Assembly (NCBI GenBank): GCA_934454525.1
Contig: CAKSFM010000008.1
Coordinates: 47,052-111,051 of the forward strand
Length of the DNA: 64,000 bases
Direction: 5' to 3'
Source of the DNA: an uncultured Clostridia bacterium
GTDB taxonomy: Bacteria; Bacillota; Clostridia; UMGS1883
The notes below the pieces were generated by a model. The model saw only the letters and a program-made list of their open reading frames with translations, had not been told where the DNA came from and did no database searches. This document shows positions 1 to 8,815 of this stretch, in pieces. How positions within the stretch are numbered: the first letter of the stretch is position 1; each line of letters begins with the position of its first letter. The position numbers were made by a program, and so were the translations under genes.

Positions 1-339
1 TACCGCGGATATATCGGAGCGCTTTTTTCCGCGGGAATTGTAAGCGGCGTGTCGGACACACAGTTTGAGCCGAACCGCACAATAACGCGCAGTGAAGCGG
101 CAGTGATGATTATGCGCGCATATGAAAAATGCAGCCTTGAAACCGCTGCGGTTTCACCGTTCAGATTTTATGACAGTGATTTTATTCCGGAATGGGCGAA
201 AAAGGCTGTCGGACAAAGCGTTGAACTCGGAATCATCAACGGAACCGATGCAGGACTTTTCCTCCCGGGCGCTCAGATTACGCGCGCCGAAACGGCGGCA
301 GTTATTTGCCGGCTGCTTGGGAAGTTAGAGGTGTTTTAA
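1..339 (+). CDS. S-layer homology (SLH) domain protein, C-terminal fragment
   Basis: The reading frame is open from the first base of the window, so this is the C-terminal end of a longer protein. It shows SLH repeat features: GIVSGVSDTQFEPNRTITRSE, a second repeat with LGIINGTDAGLFLPGAQITR, and the A-A-V-I motif that closes each repeat. SLH domains usually bind pyruvylated secondary cell-wall polymers and anchor exported proteins to the wall. The rest of the protein, and so its enzymatic or structural role, lies outside the window. The stop codon directly abuts the start of the next gene, which suggests a shared transcript. Confidence 0.85.
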   Translation, partial: YRGYIGALFSAGIVSGVSDTQFEPNRTITRSEAAVMIMRAYEKCSLETAAVSPFRFYDSDFIPEWAKKAVGQSVELGIINGTDAGLFLPGAQITRAETAAVICRLLGKLEVF

Positions 340-1062
340 ATGAATAAAAAAAGGCGGTTTGTAAAATATGCTCCGCTGATTATATATCTGATTATTATTA
401 TATATGCTTTGCTTAATTTCAGATCCTTTTCAGTGGACGCGCTTCTTTCGCGCAGTCCGAAAAGCACACCTCGCGCGGCGGTCTTTGTGCTGCTGCTGTT
501 TATGGCAAAAAGCCTTACAGTGGTGTTTCCGATTGTTGTGCTGCATATTCTTTCGGGGTTTTTGTTTCCGCCTGCTGCTGCGCTTTTGATTAATTGCCTC
601 GGAACAGCTCTTTGTTATACCGTTCCTTATATAATCGGACGGATATCGGGAACGGACGCTGTGCATTTTGTTGAAGCGAAGATTGCACGGCGCGAAAAAC
701 GCAAAACGGCTGACGGCAAGAAAAAACGCGGTATTTTCACGGGCGCTGACATTGCTGAGCTTTTTTCGGAGCAGCGCAGCCACCGATTCTTCCTTTCATT
801 TTTTCTGCGCGTTATAAGCTGCCTGCCGTGCGACCTTATCAGTCTTTACCTCGGGGCGCTTGAATTTCCGTATTTGTCATATGTTTCGGCAAGCGTTCTC
901 GGAACGCTGCCGGGCATTATTCCTGCGACATTCGTCGGGAAAAATATCATGGATCCTGCGTCGCCGGCATTTATTTCCGCATTTATGCTGACGGTGTTCT
1001 GCTCACTTCTGTCAATTGCGATATTTTGGATCTACACCAAACGCAGAAAACAGCAGCATTAA
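340..1062 (+). CDS. TVP38/TMEM64 (VTT-domain) membrane protein
   Basis: A 240-residue polytopic membrane protein. It has an N-terminal transmembrane helix at about 10-28, a long central hydrophobic section, the loop with SCLPCDLISLYLGALEF and the terminal GTLPGIIPATFVG region, which are typical of the TVP38/TMEM64/DedA-like VTT family. The family is thought to act in lipid scrambling or membrane homeostasis; no substrate can be inferred here. The start codon follows the upstream stop with no gap, so translation is probably coupled to the SLH gene. The insert KTADGKKKRG near residue 125 is basic and likely cytoplasmic. Confidence 0.8.
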   Translation: MNKKRRFVKYAPLIIYLIIIIYALLNFRSFSVDALLSRSPKSTPRAAVFVLLLFMAKSLTVVFPIVVLHILSGFLFPPAAALLINCLGTALCYTVPYIIGRISGTDAVHFVEAKIARREKRKTADGKKKRGIFTGADIAELFSEQRSHRFFLSFFLRVISCLPCDLISLYLGALEFPYLSYVSASVLGTLPGIIPATFVGKNIMDPASPAFISAFMLTVFCSLLSIAIFWIYTKRRKQQH

Positions 1063-1063
1063 A

Positions 1064-1091
1064 AGGGGCTGTGGCAAAAGCCACAGCCCCT
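1064..1091. terminator. Bidirectional rho-independent terminator
   Basis: A perfect 12-bp stem (AGGGGCTGTGGC with its complement, loop AAAA) lies between convergent genes that end at 1062 (+) and 1097 (-). T-rich sequence follows on the plus strand and A-rich sequence precedes it, so it can serve both directions and closes the atp operon. Confidence 0.9.
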
Positions 1092-1096
1092 TTTTA

Positions 1097-1768
1097 TTAC
1101 TCCGATAAAATTTTGTTTGCAAGCTTCGCAGCCGCCTTGTAACCATTAACCTGTTTTTCTTGATCCTCTCGCGGATAGAAACGCATTACAAGATACTTTC
1201 CGTTTGTATCAATACCGGCATTTTCAAGGTATTTATTGCCATCAAGCTTAACGGCAACATATTCACCGCTGTTCGCCGCATACAGCTTGTCTTCGGTAAC
1301 ATCTGCCTTAAGCCAGTCCTTAACGGGTGCAAAAACGCCGCTTTGTTCGTCATCTCCGGAATATGTTTTCACAAGATTTTCGTCCATGATAAAAATGTAC
1401 GTTTCATCCTCCGAAAGCGAAAGCTGAAGCTTCATTGACATTGCCATGGTATACTGTGCGTCCTTACTGTCCTCCGAAAGATTTATCTGAAGAAAGGAAA
1501 GCTGCTTTTTTCCGTTCCCGTCAACATCATCACAGAGCGGAGAAAGTGATTTCTGCAGCTTGTCACTGCTTTGCTCCGAAATATATCCCGTGCCGGCATA
1601 TGTCAGCGTGAGGTCATATTCCGGGGCATTGATTTTCTGCACAACCGTAACGGTAACGGCAATTACGATGAATACAACGGCTATTGTGTGCCATTTATAG
1701 TACATCCAAAAATAATCCCACCATTCACGCGTGAAGCGTTTGGGAACAACCCCATATTTTTCAGCCAT
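1097..1768 (-). CDS. Single-pass membrane protein of unknown function, end of atp operon
   Basis: I do not recognise this 223-residue protein. It has a short cytoplasmic N-terminus rich in aromatic residues (WWDYFWMYYKWH), one transmembrane helix at about 30-48 and an extracellular domain of about 175 residues rich in acidic and polar residues. The start is the ATG at 1768, eight bases from GGAGG; an upstream in-frame TTG overlaps that ribosome site and is less likely. It is the last gene before the terminator and lies 38 bases after atpC, so it is probably co-transcribed with the ATP synthase genes. No link to ATP synthase function is shown by the sequence. Confidence 0.7.
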   Translation of the reverse strand: MAEKYGVVPKRFTREWWDYFWMYYKWHTIAVVFIVIAVTVTVVQKINAPEYDLTLTYAGTGYISEQSSDKLQKSLSPLCDDVDGNGKKQLSFLQINLSEDSKDAQYTMAMSMKLQLSLSEDETYIFIMDENLVKTYSGDDEQSGVFAPVKDWLKADVTEDKLYAANSGEYVAVKLDGNKYLENAGIDTNGKYLVMRFYPREDQEKQVNGYKAAAKLANKILSE

Positions 1769-1805
1769 ATTCAAAACCTCCGTCCGGCATGCTCAGCAGC
1801 CTTTT

Positions 1806-2213
1806 TCATTTGTTTTCCGAAGCGCTCAGCCGCGCCAATGCCTTTTTCAGCCTGACCTGTGCAAGCTTATATTCATAATCGGAGCGGCTGCCCAAAACTC
1901 CGAGTTTCTTTTCAGCGCGTTCGCGCGCCGAGTTTGCACGTTCAACGTCAATATCCTCCGCCCATTCAAACGTTGATGCAATAAGGCGCACAGCTCCGTC
2001 CGAAACGGAGAGCAATCCTCCGGCGCAGGAGGCTTTGCGCTCACCGTCCGCCGTCAGTATACGCGCCACGCCTATTGAAACGGGAGCGGCATAGTCGCTG
2101 TGACGCGGAAGTATGCCAACATCTCCCTCGGTTGTGCGGACAATTATCCCCTGCGCCTCTCCGTCAAACATCAGTCCATCGGGAGTTACTATCTGAAGCC
2201 GGAATTCACTCAT
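1806..2213 (-). CDS. atpC: F1Fo ATP synthase epsilon subunit
   Basis: A 135-residue epsilon subunit of the F1 central stalk. The N-terminal beta-sandwich is shown by LQIVTPDGLMFDGEAQGIIVRTTEGDVGILPRH, where the GDVGILPRH stretch is the family signature. The C-terminal part, about 88-135, is the regulatory two-helix hairpin rich in Ala, Arg and Lys. It is the last of the eight structural genes in the standard order atpBEFHAGDC and starts 6 bases after the atpD stop. Confidence 0.97.
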   Translation of the reverse strand: MSEFRLQIVTPDGLMFDGEAQGIIVRTTEGDVGILPRHSDYAAPVSIGVARILTADGERKASCAGGLLSVSDGAVRLIASTFEWAEDIDVERANSARERAEKKLGVLGSRSDYEYKLAQVRLKKALARLSASENK

Positions 2214-2219
2214 AGCTTA

Positions 2220-3614
2220 TCATCCTTTTTTTGCTTTTTCAACTGCCTCGTCAATTGTTCCGACGAACAGGAACGCCGACTCGGGAAGATCATCATGTTT
2301 GCCTTCAATTATTTCTTTAAATCCGCGGACAGTTTCCTTAATGGGAACATACTTGCCTTTCATGCCTGTAAACTGTTCCGCAACAGAGAACGGCTGCGAC
2401 AGAAATCTCTGGATTTTTCTCGCACGGCTGACCGTGAGCTTATCCTCTTCGCTCAGTTCGTCCATGCCCATGATTGCGATTATATCCTGAAGCTCATTGT
2501 ATCTCTGCAGCATTCTCTGCACTGCGCGCGCCGTTTCGTAATGCTCTGCGCCGACGGTGTCGGGCGAAAGGATTCTCGATGTGGAATCAAGCGGGTCAAC
2601 GGCAGGATAAATACCCTGCGAGGATATTTCACGCGAAAGCACGGTTGTTGCGTCAAGATGCGCAAATGTTGTTGCCGGAGCCGGGTCAGTAAGGTCATCG
2701 GCAGGAACATAAACTGCCTGAACAGACGTTATCGAACCCTTTTTGGTTGAAGTTATGCGTTCCTGAAGCGCGCCCATTTCTGTTGCAAGCGTTGGCTGAT
2801 AACCAACTGCAGAGGGCATTCTTCCGAGCAGCGCCGAAACCTCGCTGCCTGCCTGTGTGAAGCGGAATATATTATCGATAAACAAAAGCACATCCTGGTT
2901 TTCGCGGTCACGGAAATATTCCGCCATCGTAAGTCCCGAAAGCGCAACTCTCATTCTCGCTCCCGGCGGCTCGTTCATCTGCCCGTAAACGAGCGCCGTC
3001 TTTTCAATAACGCCCGACTCTTTCATTTCGTTATACAAATCGTTGCCCTCACGCGTTCTCTCGCCAACGCCTGTGAACACGCTCAGACCGCCGTGCTGCT
3101 TTGCAACGTTATTGATAAGCTCCATGATAAGCACCGTTTTGCCAACGCCTGCACCCCCGAAAAGACCGATTTTTCCGCCCTTTGCATACGGGCAGATAAG
3201 ATCGACGACCTTAATTCCGGTTTCAAGTATTTCGGTGGTGCTTTCCTGCTCATCGTAGCTCGGCGGGTTGCGGTGAATTTCCCATCTTTCCGCACTCTCC
3301 GGAGCAGGGAGGTTATCAACGGGTTCTCCCAAAAGATTAAAGATTCTTCCGAGGGTGCAATCGCCGACCGGCACACTGATTTTATGCCCCGTATCCACCG
3401 CATCGGCGCCGCGGACAAGTCCGTCTGTTGAGCTCATGGCAATGCAGCGAACAACATCATCGCCGATATGCTGCGCAACCTCCGCCACTATCTTTCCGCC
3501 GCCGTGTGTGATTTCAATTGCGTTAAGAAGGTTCGGAAGCTCTCCGTTTTCAAATTTTATATCGAGAACGGGTCCGATAACCGCCGTTACCTTTCCCTTG
3601 TTCATATTCTCCAT
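2220..3614 (-). CDS. atpD: F1Fo ATP synthase beta subunit (catalytic)
   Basis: A 464-residue catalytic beta subunit. The P-loop GGAGVGKT lies at about residues 153-160, and the ATP synthase alpha/beta signature region PAVDPLDSTSR and the DELSEED-type segment MDELSEEDKL are present. It forms the three catalytic sites with alpha. An in-frame GTG at 3623 overlaps the AGGAG ribosome site; the ATG at 3614, six bases downstream of that site, is the likely start. It lies 14 bases after atpG. Confidence 0.98.
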   Translation of the reverse strand: MENMNKGKVTAVIGPVLDIKFENGELPNLLNAIEITHGGGKIVAEVAQHIGDDVVRCIAMSSTDGLVRGADAVDTGHKISVPVGDCTLGRIFNLLGEPVDNLPAPESAERWEIHRNPPSYDEQESTTEILETGIKVVDLICPYAKGGKIGLFGGAGVGKTVLIMELINNVAKQHGGLSVFTGVGERTREGNDLYNEMKESGVIEKTALVYGQMNEPPGARMRVALSGLTMAEYFRDRENQDVLLFIDNIFRFTQAGSEVSALLGRMPSAVGYQPTLATEMGALQERITSTKKGSITSVQAVYVPADDLTDPAPATTFAHLDATTVLSREISSQGIYPAVDPLDSTSRILSPDTVGAEHYETARAVQRMLQRYNELQDIIAIMGMDELSEEDKLTVSRARKIQRFLSQPFSVAEQFTGMKGKYVPIKETVRGFKEIIEGKHDDLPESAFLFVGTIDEAVEKAKKG

Positions 3615-3628
3615 CGGTTTCACTCCTT

Positions 3629-4462
3629 TTATGACTGCGAGCCTGCAACAATTTCCGTAAGCTCCTGCGTTATTGCTGCCTGGCGCGCACGATTGTATTT
3701 AAGGCTGAGCTTGTCTATAATCTCGCCGGCATTATCCGTTGCCGCTTCCATTGCCGTGCGCCGCGCACTCAGCTCGGATGTCAGCGATTCGCACAATGCG
3801 CCGTAAACCGCGCCGCTTATATAATGCGGAACAATCTGTTCGAACAGCGCTTCGGGAGACGGGTCATATATTATAAGGCTTTTCTTCGGAGAACTGCCCT
3901 CCGCCCCGGTTATCGGCAGGATGGAACGTGTTTTCGGAATCTGCGTCAGAACATTCACAAATCCCGTGTATGAAATATCAAGCGCTGCAAAGCTGCCCTT
4001 CAGAAACGCCTCCGAAAGCTCGCGCCCGATTGCATGGCAATCCGAAATACTCACATCGTCCGCAACCTCGTAAATCCTTGTGAAAATCTTAACGTCTTTC
4101 TTTTCAAAATACTCAACCGCCTTTTTTCCTATGGGGAAAATAACATCCCCGGGCGAAACGCTGAGCGATTTGAATAAATTTGAATTGTAGCCGCCGGCTA
4201 AACCGCGGTCACCTGCTATAACAATATGACAGCGCACCGCGTTTTCCGGACACGGATGCGTGAACGGCGATGAAAAGTCCTTGTTTGACGCGCTGATTTC
4301 ATCAAGCGCCGCAAGCAGCGTTTCAAAATACGGGCGGCTTGCCTCAATGCGCTCCTTGGCGCGGCGCAGCTTGCTTGTTGCAACAAGCTCCATCGCCTTT
4401 GTTATCTGCCGCGTGTTTTCAACGCTTTTTATGCGGCTCTTTATTTTTTTCATTGAAGCCAT
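3629..4462 (-). CDS. atpG: F1Fo ATP synthase gamma subunit
   Basis: A 277-residue gamma subunit, the rotor shaft that couples proton or sodium flow to catalysis. The N-terminal coiled coil has the hallmark RIKSVENTRQITKAMELVATSKLRRA, broken here as RIKSVENTRQITKAM followed by ELVATSKL. The C-terminal helix has EMxA-like AMEAATDNAGEIIDKLSLKYNRARQ features, with ARQAAITQELTEIV at the end, both strongly conserved. The length is close to the usual 280-290 residues. It lies 12 bases downstream of atpA. Confidence 0.97.
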   Translation of the reverse strand: MASMKKIKSRIKSVENTRQITKAMELVATSKLRRAKERIEASRPYFETLLAALDEISASNKDFSSPFTHPCPENAVRCHIVIAGDRGLAGGYNSNLFKSLSVSPGDVIFPIGKKAVEYFEKKDVKIFTRIYEVADDVSISDCHAIGRELSEAFLKGSFAALDISYTGFVNVLTQIPKTRSILPITGAEGSSPKKSLIIYDPSPEALFEQIVPHYISGAVYGALCESLTSELSARRTAMEAATDNAGEIIDKLSLKYNRARQAAITQELTEIVAGSQS

Positions 4463-4474
4463 CTGTTTTCAACC

Positions 4475-5989
4475 TCATTTCGCCGCAGAAAATTTTTCCT
4501 TGCACTCGGAAACGGCTTTTTTTATCAAGGCTTCCGTTTCATCCGAAAGCGCGCCCGTTTCGTTAATGCTGTCCGCTATGCGCGGATAATTTGAATCGAT
4601 ATAGGAATAAAGCTCCTGTTCAAATTCTCCGATTGCATGCACGTCAATATCTTCAAGAAGATTATTTACAACCGCATAAATAATCACAACCTGCTTAGAA
4701 ACGGGAACAGGGGAATTTTTATCCTGTTTTAAAACCTCAACAATCCGCTCGCCCTGAGCAAGGCGCGCCTTGGTGTCACTGTCAAGGTCACTTCCGAACT
4801 GTGCGAATGCCTGCAGCTCGCGGTACTGCGAATATGCAAGCTTCAGCGTTCCCGAAACCTTTTTCATTGCTTTTATCTGCGCGCTTCCGCCAACGCGGCT
4901 GACGCTGATACCGGGGTTTACCGCAGGCATAATTCCCGAGTGGAACAGCTCCGTTTCAAGGAAAATCTGCCCGTCTGTAATCGAAATAACGTTCGTGGGG
5001 ATATATGCCGAAACATCACCGGCCTGTGTTTCAATTATCGGCAGCGCGGTGAGCGAACCTCCGCCATATTCGGGGGAAAGCCTTGCCGCGCGCTCAAGCA
5101 GACGTGAATGAAGATAGAAAACGTCTCCGGGGTAAGCCTCGCGTCCCGGCGGACGGCGGATAAGAAGTGAAAGCGCACGGTAAGCAACCGCGTGCTTTGA
5201 CAAATCATCGTAAACGATGAGCGCATCCTCGCCCTTGTTCATAAAATACTCGCCCATGGTGCAGCCGGAGTACGGCGCAATATACTGAAGCGGCGAAAGC
5301 TCGCTTGCAGTTGCGGCAACAACGGTTGTGTATTCCATGGCGCCGCTTTTTTCAAGCGTGTCCACAATCTGCGCAACCGTTGACTTTTTCTGTCCGATTG
5401 CAACGTAAACGCATTTCACGCCCTGACCCTTTTGATTTATAATTGTATCGACCGCAATTGTGGATTTACCCGTCTGACGGTCACCGATGATAAGCTCACG
5501 CTGACCGCGCCCGATGGGAATCATCGAATCAATTGCTTTAATTCCCGTCTGCAGCGGAACGCTGACCGATTTTCTTTCGATAATTCCCGGTGCAGGGGAT
5601 TCAATCGGCTTATATTCCGCCGCCTTGATTTCTCCTTTTCCGTCAATCGGTTCTCCGAGCGCATTGACAACTCTGCCCAGCAGCGCTTCGCCGACAGGAA
5701 CACTCACAACGCGCCCCGTCCGTTTTACAACATCCCCCTCGCGGATGGACGCGTCGCTCCCGAGAATAACAAGGCTGACAATGTTCTCCTCGAGGTTGAG
5801 CGCCATTGCCGTTTCTCCGCTCTCAAACTCAACAAGCTCGTTGCTCATGCAGTTGTCCAGACCGCTGACCTTTGCAATGCCGTCACCAACTTCAATAACG
5901 TAACCTGTTTCTTTCTGCTCGGTTTTATTTGAATAATTTTTTATTTTATCCTTAATTATTTTACTGATTTCTTCCGATTTAAGCTGCAT
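4475..5989 (-). CDS. atpA: F1Fo ATP synthase alpha subunit
   Basis: A 504-residue alpha subunit with the P-loop GDRQTGKS at 169-176 and the PAVNPGISVSRVGGSAQ signature. It forms the non-catalytic nucleotide sites of F1. The open frame runs back to 6040 inside atpH, but the ATG at 5989 gives the expected N-terminus (QLKSEEISKIIK) and follows GAGGGTG at a normal distance, so it is taken as the start. It begins 10 bases after the atpH stop. Confidence 0.98.
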   Translation of the reverse strand: MQLKSEEISKIIKDKIKNYSNKTEQKETGYVIEVGDGIAKVSGLDNCMSNELVEFESGETAMALNLEENIVSLVILGSDASIREGDVVKRTGRVVSVPVGEALLGRVVNALGEPIDGKGEIKAAEYKPIESPAPGIIERKSVSVPLQTGIKAIDSMIPIGRGQRELIIGDRQTGKSTIAVDTIINQKGQGVKCVYVAIGQKKSTVAQIVDTLEKSGAMEYTTVVAATASELSPLQYIAPYSGCTMGEYFMNKGEDALIVYDDLSKHAVAYRALSLLIRRPPGREAYPGDVFYLHSRLLERAARLSPEYGGGSLTALPIIETQAGDVSAYIPTNVISITDGQIFLETELFHSGIMPAVNPGISVSRVGGSAQIKAMKKVSGTLKLAYSQYRELQAFAQFGSDLDSDTKARLAQGERIVEVLKQDKNSPVPVSKQVVIIYAVVNNLLEDIDVHAIGEFEQELYSYIDSNYPRIADSINETGALSDETEALIKKAVSECKEKFSAAK

Positions 5990-5999
5990 TTTTTCACCC

Positions 6000-6542
6000 T
6001 CAATCCTTATTCCCGGATAAAAGCCGGTCTTTGATCGCATTCAGTCTTGAAAGAACGCTGGCGTCCGTCCGCGAGCCTTCTCCCTCAATGACAAGACCGC
6101 CGAGAATCGATTTGTCAACCTTAAAGGCAGGAACGATGTGCTTGCCGCGTTCCGCTTCAAGTTTTTCCGTTAGCCGCGCACAAAGCTCGTCCGAAAGCGG
6201 AAAAGCCGTTGTTACGGTAATATGCTCAATGTTATTTTTTCTGTCGCGGAGCTTTGAATAGTATGCGCGGCAGCTTTCAAAGCCGCTGACGCTGCGCTTT
6301 TCGCAGAGTATTTTCAGGAAATTGACCGCATAAATATCAAGCGTTCCGAAAGCTTCGTCCAAAACGGCGAGCCGCTCGCTCCGCTCAATATTCGGTGCGT
6401 CAAGCACAGTGATAAACTCCGGATTTTCGGAAAGTGCGTTCCCTATTGCTTCAAGCGATTCAAAAACCGAATCAATTCGCTCTTCGTCATCGGCAAGAGA
6501 AAAGAGCGATGATGCATAAAGCATATATTCCTGCGCTGTCAT
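6000..6542 (-). CDS. atpH: F1Fo ATP synthase delta subunit
   Basis: A 180-residue delta (OSCP) subunit of the peripheral stalk. The N-terminal helical domain starts with MTAQEYMLYASSLFSLA and carries LNFLK-like AVNFLKILCEKR in the middle. The C-terminal domain has the conserved ILGGLVIEGEGSRTDASVLSRL segment with strong VxxxILGG character. Its start overlaps the end of atpF by four bases (ATGA), which suggests translational coupling. Confidence 0.95.
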   Translation of the reverse strand: MTAQEYMLYASSLFSLADDEERIDSVFESLEAIGNALSENPEFITVLDAPNIERSERLAVLDEAFGTLDIYAVNFLKILCEKRSVSGFESCRAYYSKLRDRKNNIEHITVTTAFPLSDELCARLTEKLEAERGKHIVPAFKVDKSILGGLVIEGEGSRTDASVLSRLNAIKDRLLSGNKD

Positions 6543-7027
6543 CTGCCATCACCCGAGATGTACTCCTCAACGAGCCTTTCGCAGTCCTTTCCGTCAATAT
6601 CCTTTTCAATAACCTTTTTTGCAATTGAAACGGCAATGTCGGCAATATCGCTCTGAAGCTCAGCCGCAGCTGCCTTTCTTTCATGCTCAATTTCGCGCTC
6701 AGCCTTGCTGCGCGCGGAAGCCGCTTCCGCCTGTGCCGCGCTGATAATTTCATCACCGCGCTGCTTGGCGGTGTTTTTTGCGTCGTTTACAATGCGCCCT
6801 GCTTCATTTTGGGCATCCTGCAGGCGCTTGGTGCATTCATCTTTCATGGATTCCGCGGCTTTTTGTGCGGATTCAGCTTTTTCGTACATTTCGCCGACCT
6901 CCTTTTCCCGGCTTTCAATCATATTCATAACCGGTTTGAAGAGCAGCTTTTTCATGATAAGAAAAAGAATAAAAAGATTGACCCAGGTAAAGATGAGCGA
7001 CCATGTATCTATCGATACGAACTCCAT
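6539..7027 (-). CDS. atpF: F1Fo ATP synthase b subunit
   Basis: A 162-residue b subunit. One N-terminal membrane helix (about 8-28, WSLIFTWVNLFILFLIMKKL) is followed by a long charged, Ala-rich coiled coil that forms the peripheral stalk. Only one b-type gene is present, so the stalk is probably a b2 homodimer rather than the b/b' pair of some other bacteria. It lies 17 bases after atpE. Confidence 0.95.
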   Translation of the reverse strand: MEFVSIDTWSLIFTWVNLFILFLIMKKLLFKPVMNMIESREKEVGEMYEKAESAQKAAESMKDECTKRLQDAQNEAGRIVNDAKNTAKQRGDEIISAAQAEAASARSKAEREIEHERKAAAAELQSDIADIAVSIAKKVIEKDIDGKDCERLVEEYISGDGR

Positions 7028-7044
7028 GGCAATCCCTCCTTAAC

Positions 7045-7296
7045 TTATACAAGGGGATTTGCAAAGAGAAGTATCATTGCGACAACAAGACCGTAAATAC
7101 CTGTGGACTCTGCAACGGCGCAGCCGAAAAGCATTGTCGTTGTGATGTCACCCTTTGCCTCAGGCTGTCTGCCGACAGCTTCCGCCGCTTTACCTGCCGC
7201 ATAACCCTGACCGATACCGGGTCCTATACCGGCAATCATTGCGAGTCCTGCTCCGACAGCCGACGCTGCACGGATAATAGCTTCTGTCATTTCCAT
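7045..7296 (-). CDS. atpE: F1Fo ATP synthase c subunit, sodium-type signature
   Basis: An 83-residue proteolipid with two helices joined by the loop RQPEAKGD. The ion site contains Gln30 (GIGQGYAAGK), Val61, Glu63, Ser64 and Thr65 (AVAESTGIYG). These correspond with a constant offset of two to the Gln32, Val63, Glu65, Ser66 and Thr67 sodium ligands known from Ilyobacter tartaricus, so the ring is predicted to bind Na+. The annotated start is the ATG at 7296, eight bases after GGAGG; an upstream TTG overlaps that site. Confidence 0.96.
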   Translation of the reverse strand: MEMTEAIIRAASAVGAGLAMIAGIGPGIGQGYAAGKAAEAVGRQPEAKGDITTTMLFGCAVAESTGIYGLVVAMILLFANPLV

Positions 7297-7343
7297 AATA
7301 ATAACCTCCAAATTTTTTATTTAAATATTCTTGCCTGCAATTA

Positions 7344-8072
7344 TTATTCGTTTGCGCTGCTGACGAAAACCATTGTCAGCATGGATATAATGTAAGCTTG
7401 TAAAAAGCTTGTGAAAACATCAAAATATACTGATAAAAATGCCGGTAGTCCGACCTGGAACAGCGGAACGGACGCGAGAAACGGCACCCAATGAAGAATT
7501 GCGCCGCTCAGCGCTGCCAAAGCTCCGTAAACCAAGGTGGTTATAACAAGACCCGAAGCAATGTTTCCGAAGTGACGGAAAGCCATCGAAATCGGGTTTG
7601 CAACCTCACTGATTATATTCAGCGGCGTCATAAGCGCAACCGGCTGAGTAAATCCTTTCAGCCAGCCGAAAAATCCGTTGTGACGGATGCTGACAACCTG
7701 AACCATCAGAAATGTTACGAGCGCCCAGCCGAGCGTTGTGTTGAGATCACCTGTCAGAGGGCGAAGTCCCGTCAGACTCGACAGACTGCCGACAATCGAA
7801 AATGTGAAAAGTGTTCCGATATACGGCGCAAACTTCATGTTGCGCTCACCCATAACATCGCGCACCATATCATAAACCATTGAAACGAGCTTTTCGGCAA
7901 TAATTTGCCTGCGCGGCGGATTTTTTCTGTTCATCCCGTGCGTCAGCCAAAGGCACAGTAGTGTGATAACAGCCATTATAATCCAGCTGTTCACAATTGT
8001 TTCACTCACTCCGATTCCGCCGAAAAGCGGAATTGTAAACATAATTTCAGGACCGGAAACAGATACGTTCAT
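7344..8072 (-). CDS. atpB: F1Fo ATP synthase a subunit
   Basis: A 242-residue membrane stator subunit with five to six helices. The essential arginine of the ion channel is Arg166 in ISMAFRHFGNIASG, matching the RLFGN motif of the family. A second conserved section is PLFQVGLPAFLSVYFDVFTS followed by LQAYIISML. With the c ring it forms the ion path through the membrane. It starts 3 bases after atpI. Confidence 0.96.
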   Translation of the reverse strand: MNVSVSGPEIMFTIPLFGGIGVSETIVNSWIIMAVITLLCLWLTHGMNRKNPPRRQIIAEKLVSMVYDMVRDVMGERNMKFAPYIGTLFTFSIVGSLSSLTGLRPLTGDLNTTLGWALVTFLMVQVVSIRHNGFFGWLKGFTQPVALMTPLNIISEVANPISMAFRHFGNIASGLVITTLVYGALAALSGAILHWVPFLASVPLFQVGLPAFLSVYFDVFTSFLQAYIISMLTMVFVSSANE

Positions 8073-8075
8073 GCG

Positions 8076-8468
8076 TTATTTCCCCCTTTTTCCGAAAAGA
8101 TTCACCGCAAAAACGGCAAACCGCTGAAAAAACAGCGGAATTATTGCCGCCCAGAGATTGATTGCAGCAACCTTTGCGGCAATCACAATCATTATTCCGC
8201 AAAGAATAATACGCGTGGTATATGTCGCCCCCATGAATGCTTTTGCAGCGCCCTCGGTTCTCTTAACGCTTTGCTTAACGCAAAAGGCAAGGTAAAAGAA
8301 ATTGAGCGATGCAAATGCGCAGCCGTAGAGCACACCTATAAGCACATCGCGGCGAAACGACATGAAAATTGAGAAAATTACAAGTTCAATCAATCCGAAC
8401 AGAAATATTATTCCGCTCACCCTTGCCGCTTCGCGGTAAACGGAGCTTTTTTCATTTTCGGTTTCCAA
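8076..8468 (-). CDS. atpI: AtpI-type ATP synthase accessory membrane protein
   Basis: A 130-residue protein with four predicted helices that sits directly upstream of atpB, as the ATP synthase subunit I family does. Family members help assemble the c ring or supply Mg2+. The start is a TTG at 8468 behind a GGGGGCGG ribosome site. Sequence similarity within this family is weak, so the call relies on helix pattern, length and position. Confidence 0.75.
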   Translation of the reverse strand: METENEKSSVYREAARVSGIIFLFGLIELVIFSIFMSFRRDVLIGVLYGCAFASLNFFYLAFCVKQSVKRTEGAAKAFMGATYTTRIILCGIMIVIAAKVAAINLWAAIIPLFFQRFAVFAVNLFGKRGK

Positions 8469-8522
8469 AATATCCGCCCCCTTAAATTAAATACGGAGAA
8501 TTATTTTACCCCCGGTGCTGCG

Positions 8523-8807
8523 TCAGCCGCGGCTGTTCCCGTCACCGCGTGCATCCTTGCCGCCCTCGGGCGTATTATGCGCTGCGCGGCGCGCAGTTCC
8601 CGTGCAGAATTTCCAAAATGAAAGCGCGCCGCTGCCTGCCCCCAAAATTACTCCCAAAACGGAAACATAATTCCCGAGTCTGAACGTGCGGCGCACCCAT
8701 TGTGCCGCAAAAATCCACAAAAGGAAGGAAACTGCAACGTGGATTCCGAGCTGCGTGACGGCGGAAAGCGCTTCCATAATTTCTTTTCGCGTGGTATTTT
8801 TGCTCAT
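8523..8807 (-). CDS. atpZ: AtpZ-type ATP synthase accessory protein
   Basis: A 94-residue protein with two helices (about 15-34 and 44-66) separated by a short basic loop. The pattern LSAVTQLGIHVAVSFLLWIF then LGNYVSVLGVILGAGSGALSFWKF resembles the AtpZ/AtpI-like family found upstream of atp operons, proposed to work in Mg2+ or Ca2+ supply or c-ring assembly. The C-terminal 25 residues are charged and Gly-rich, probably disordered. Confidence 0.75.
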   Translation of the reverse strand: MSKNTTRKEIMEALSAVTQLGIHVAVSFLLWIFAAQWVRRTFRLGNYVSVLGVILGAGSGALSFWKFCTGTARRAAHNTPEGGKDARGDGNSRG

Positions 8808-8815
8808 ATATCAGA

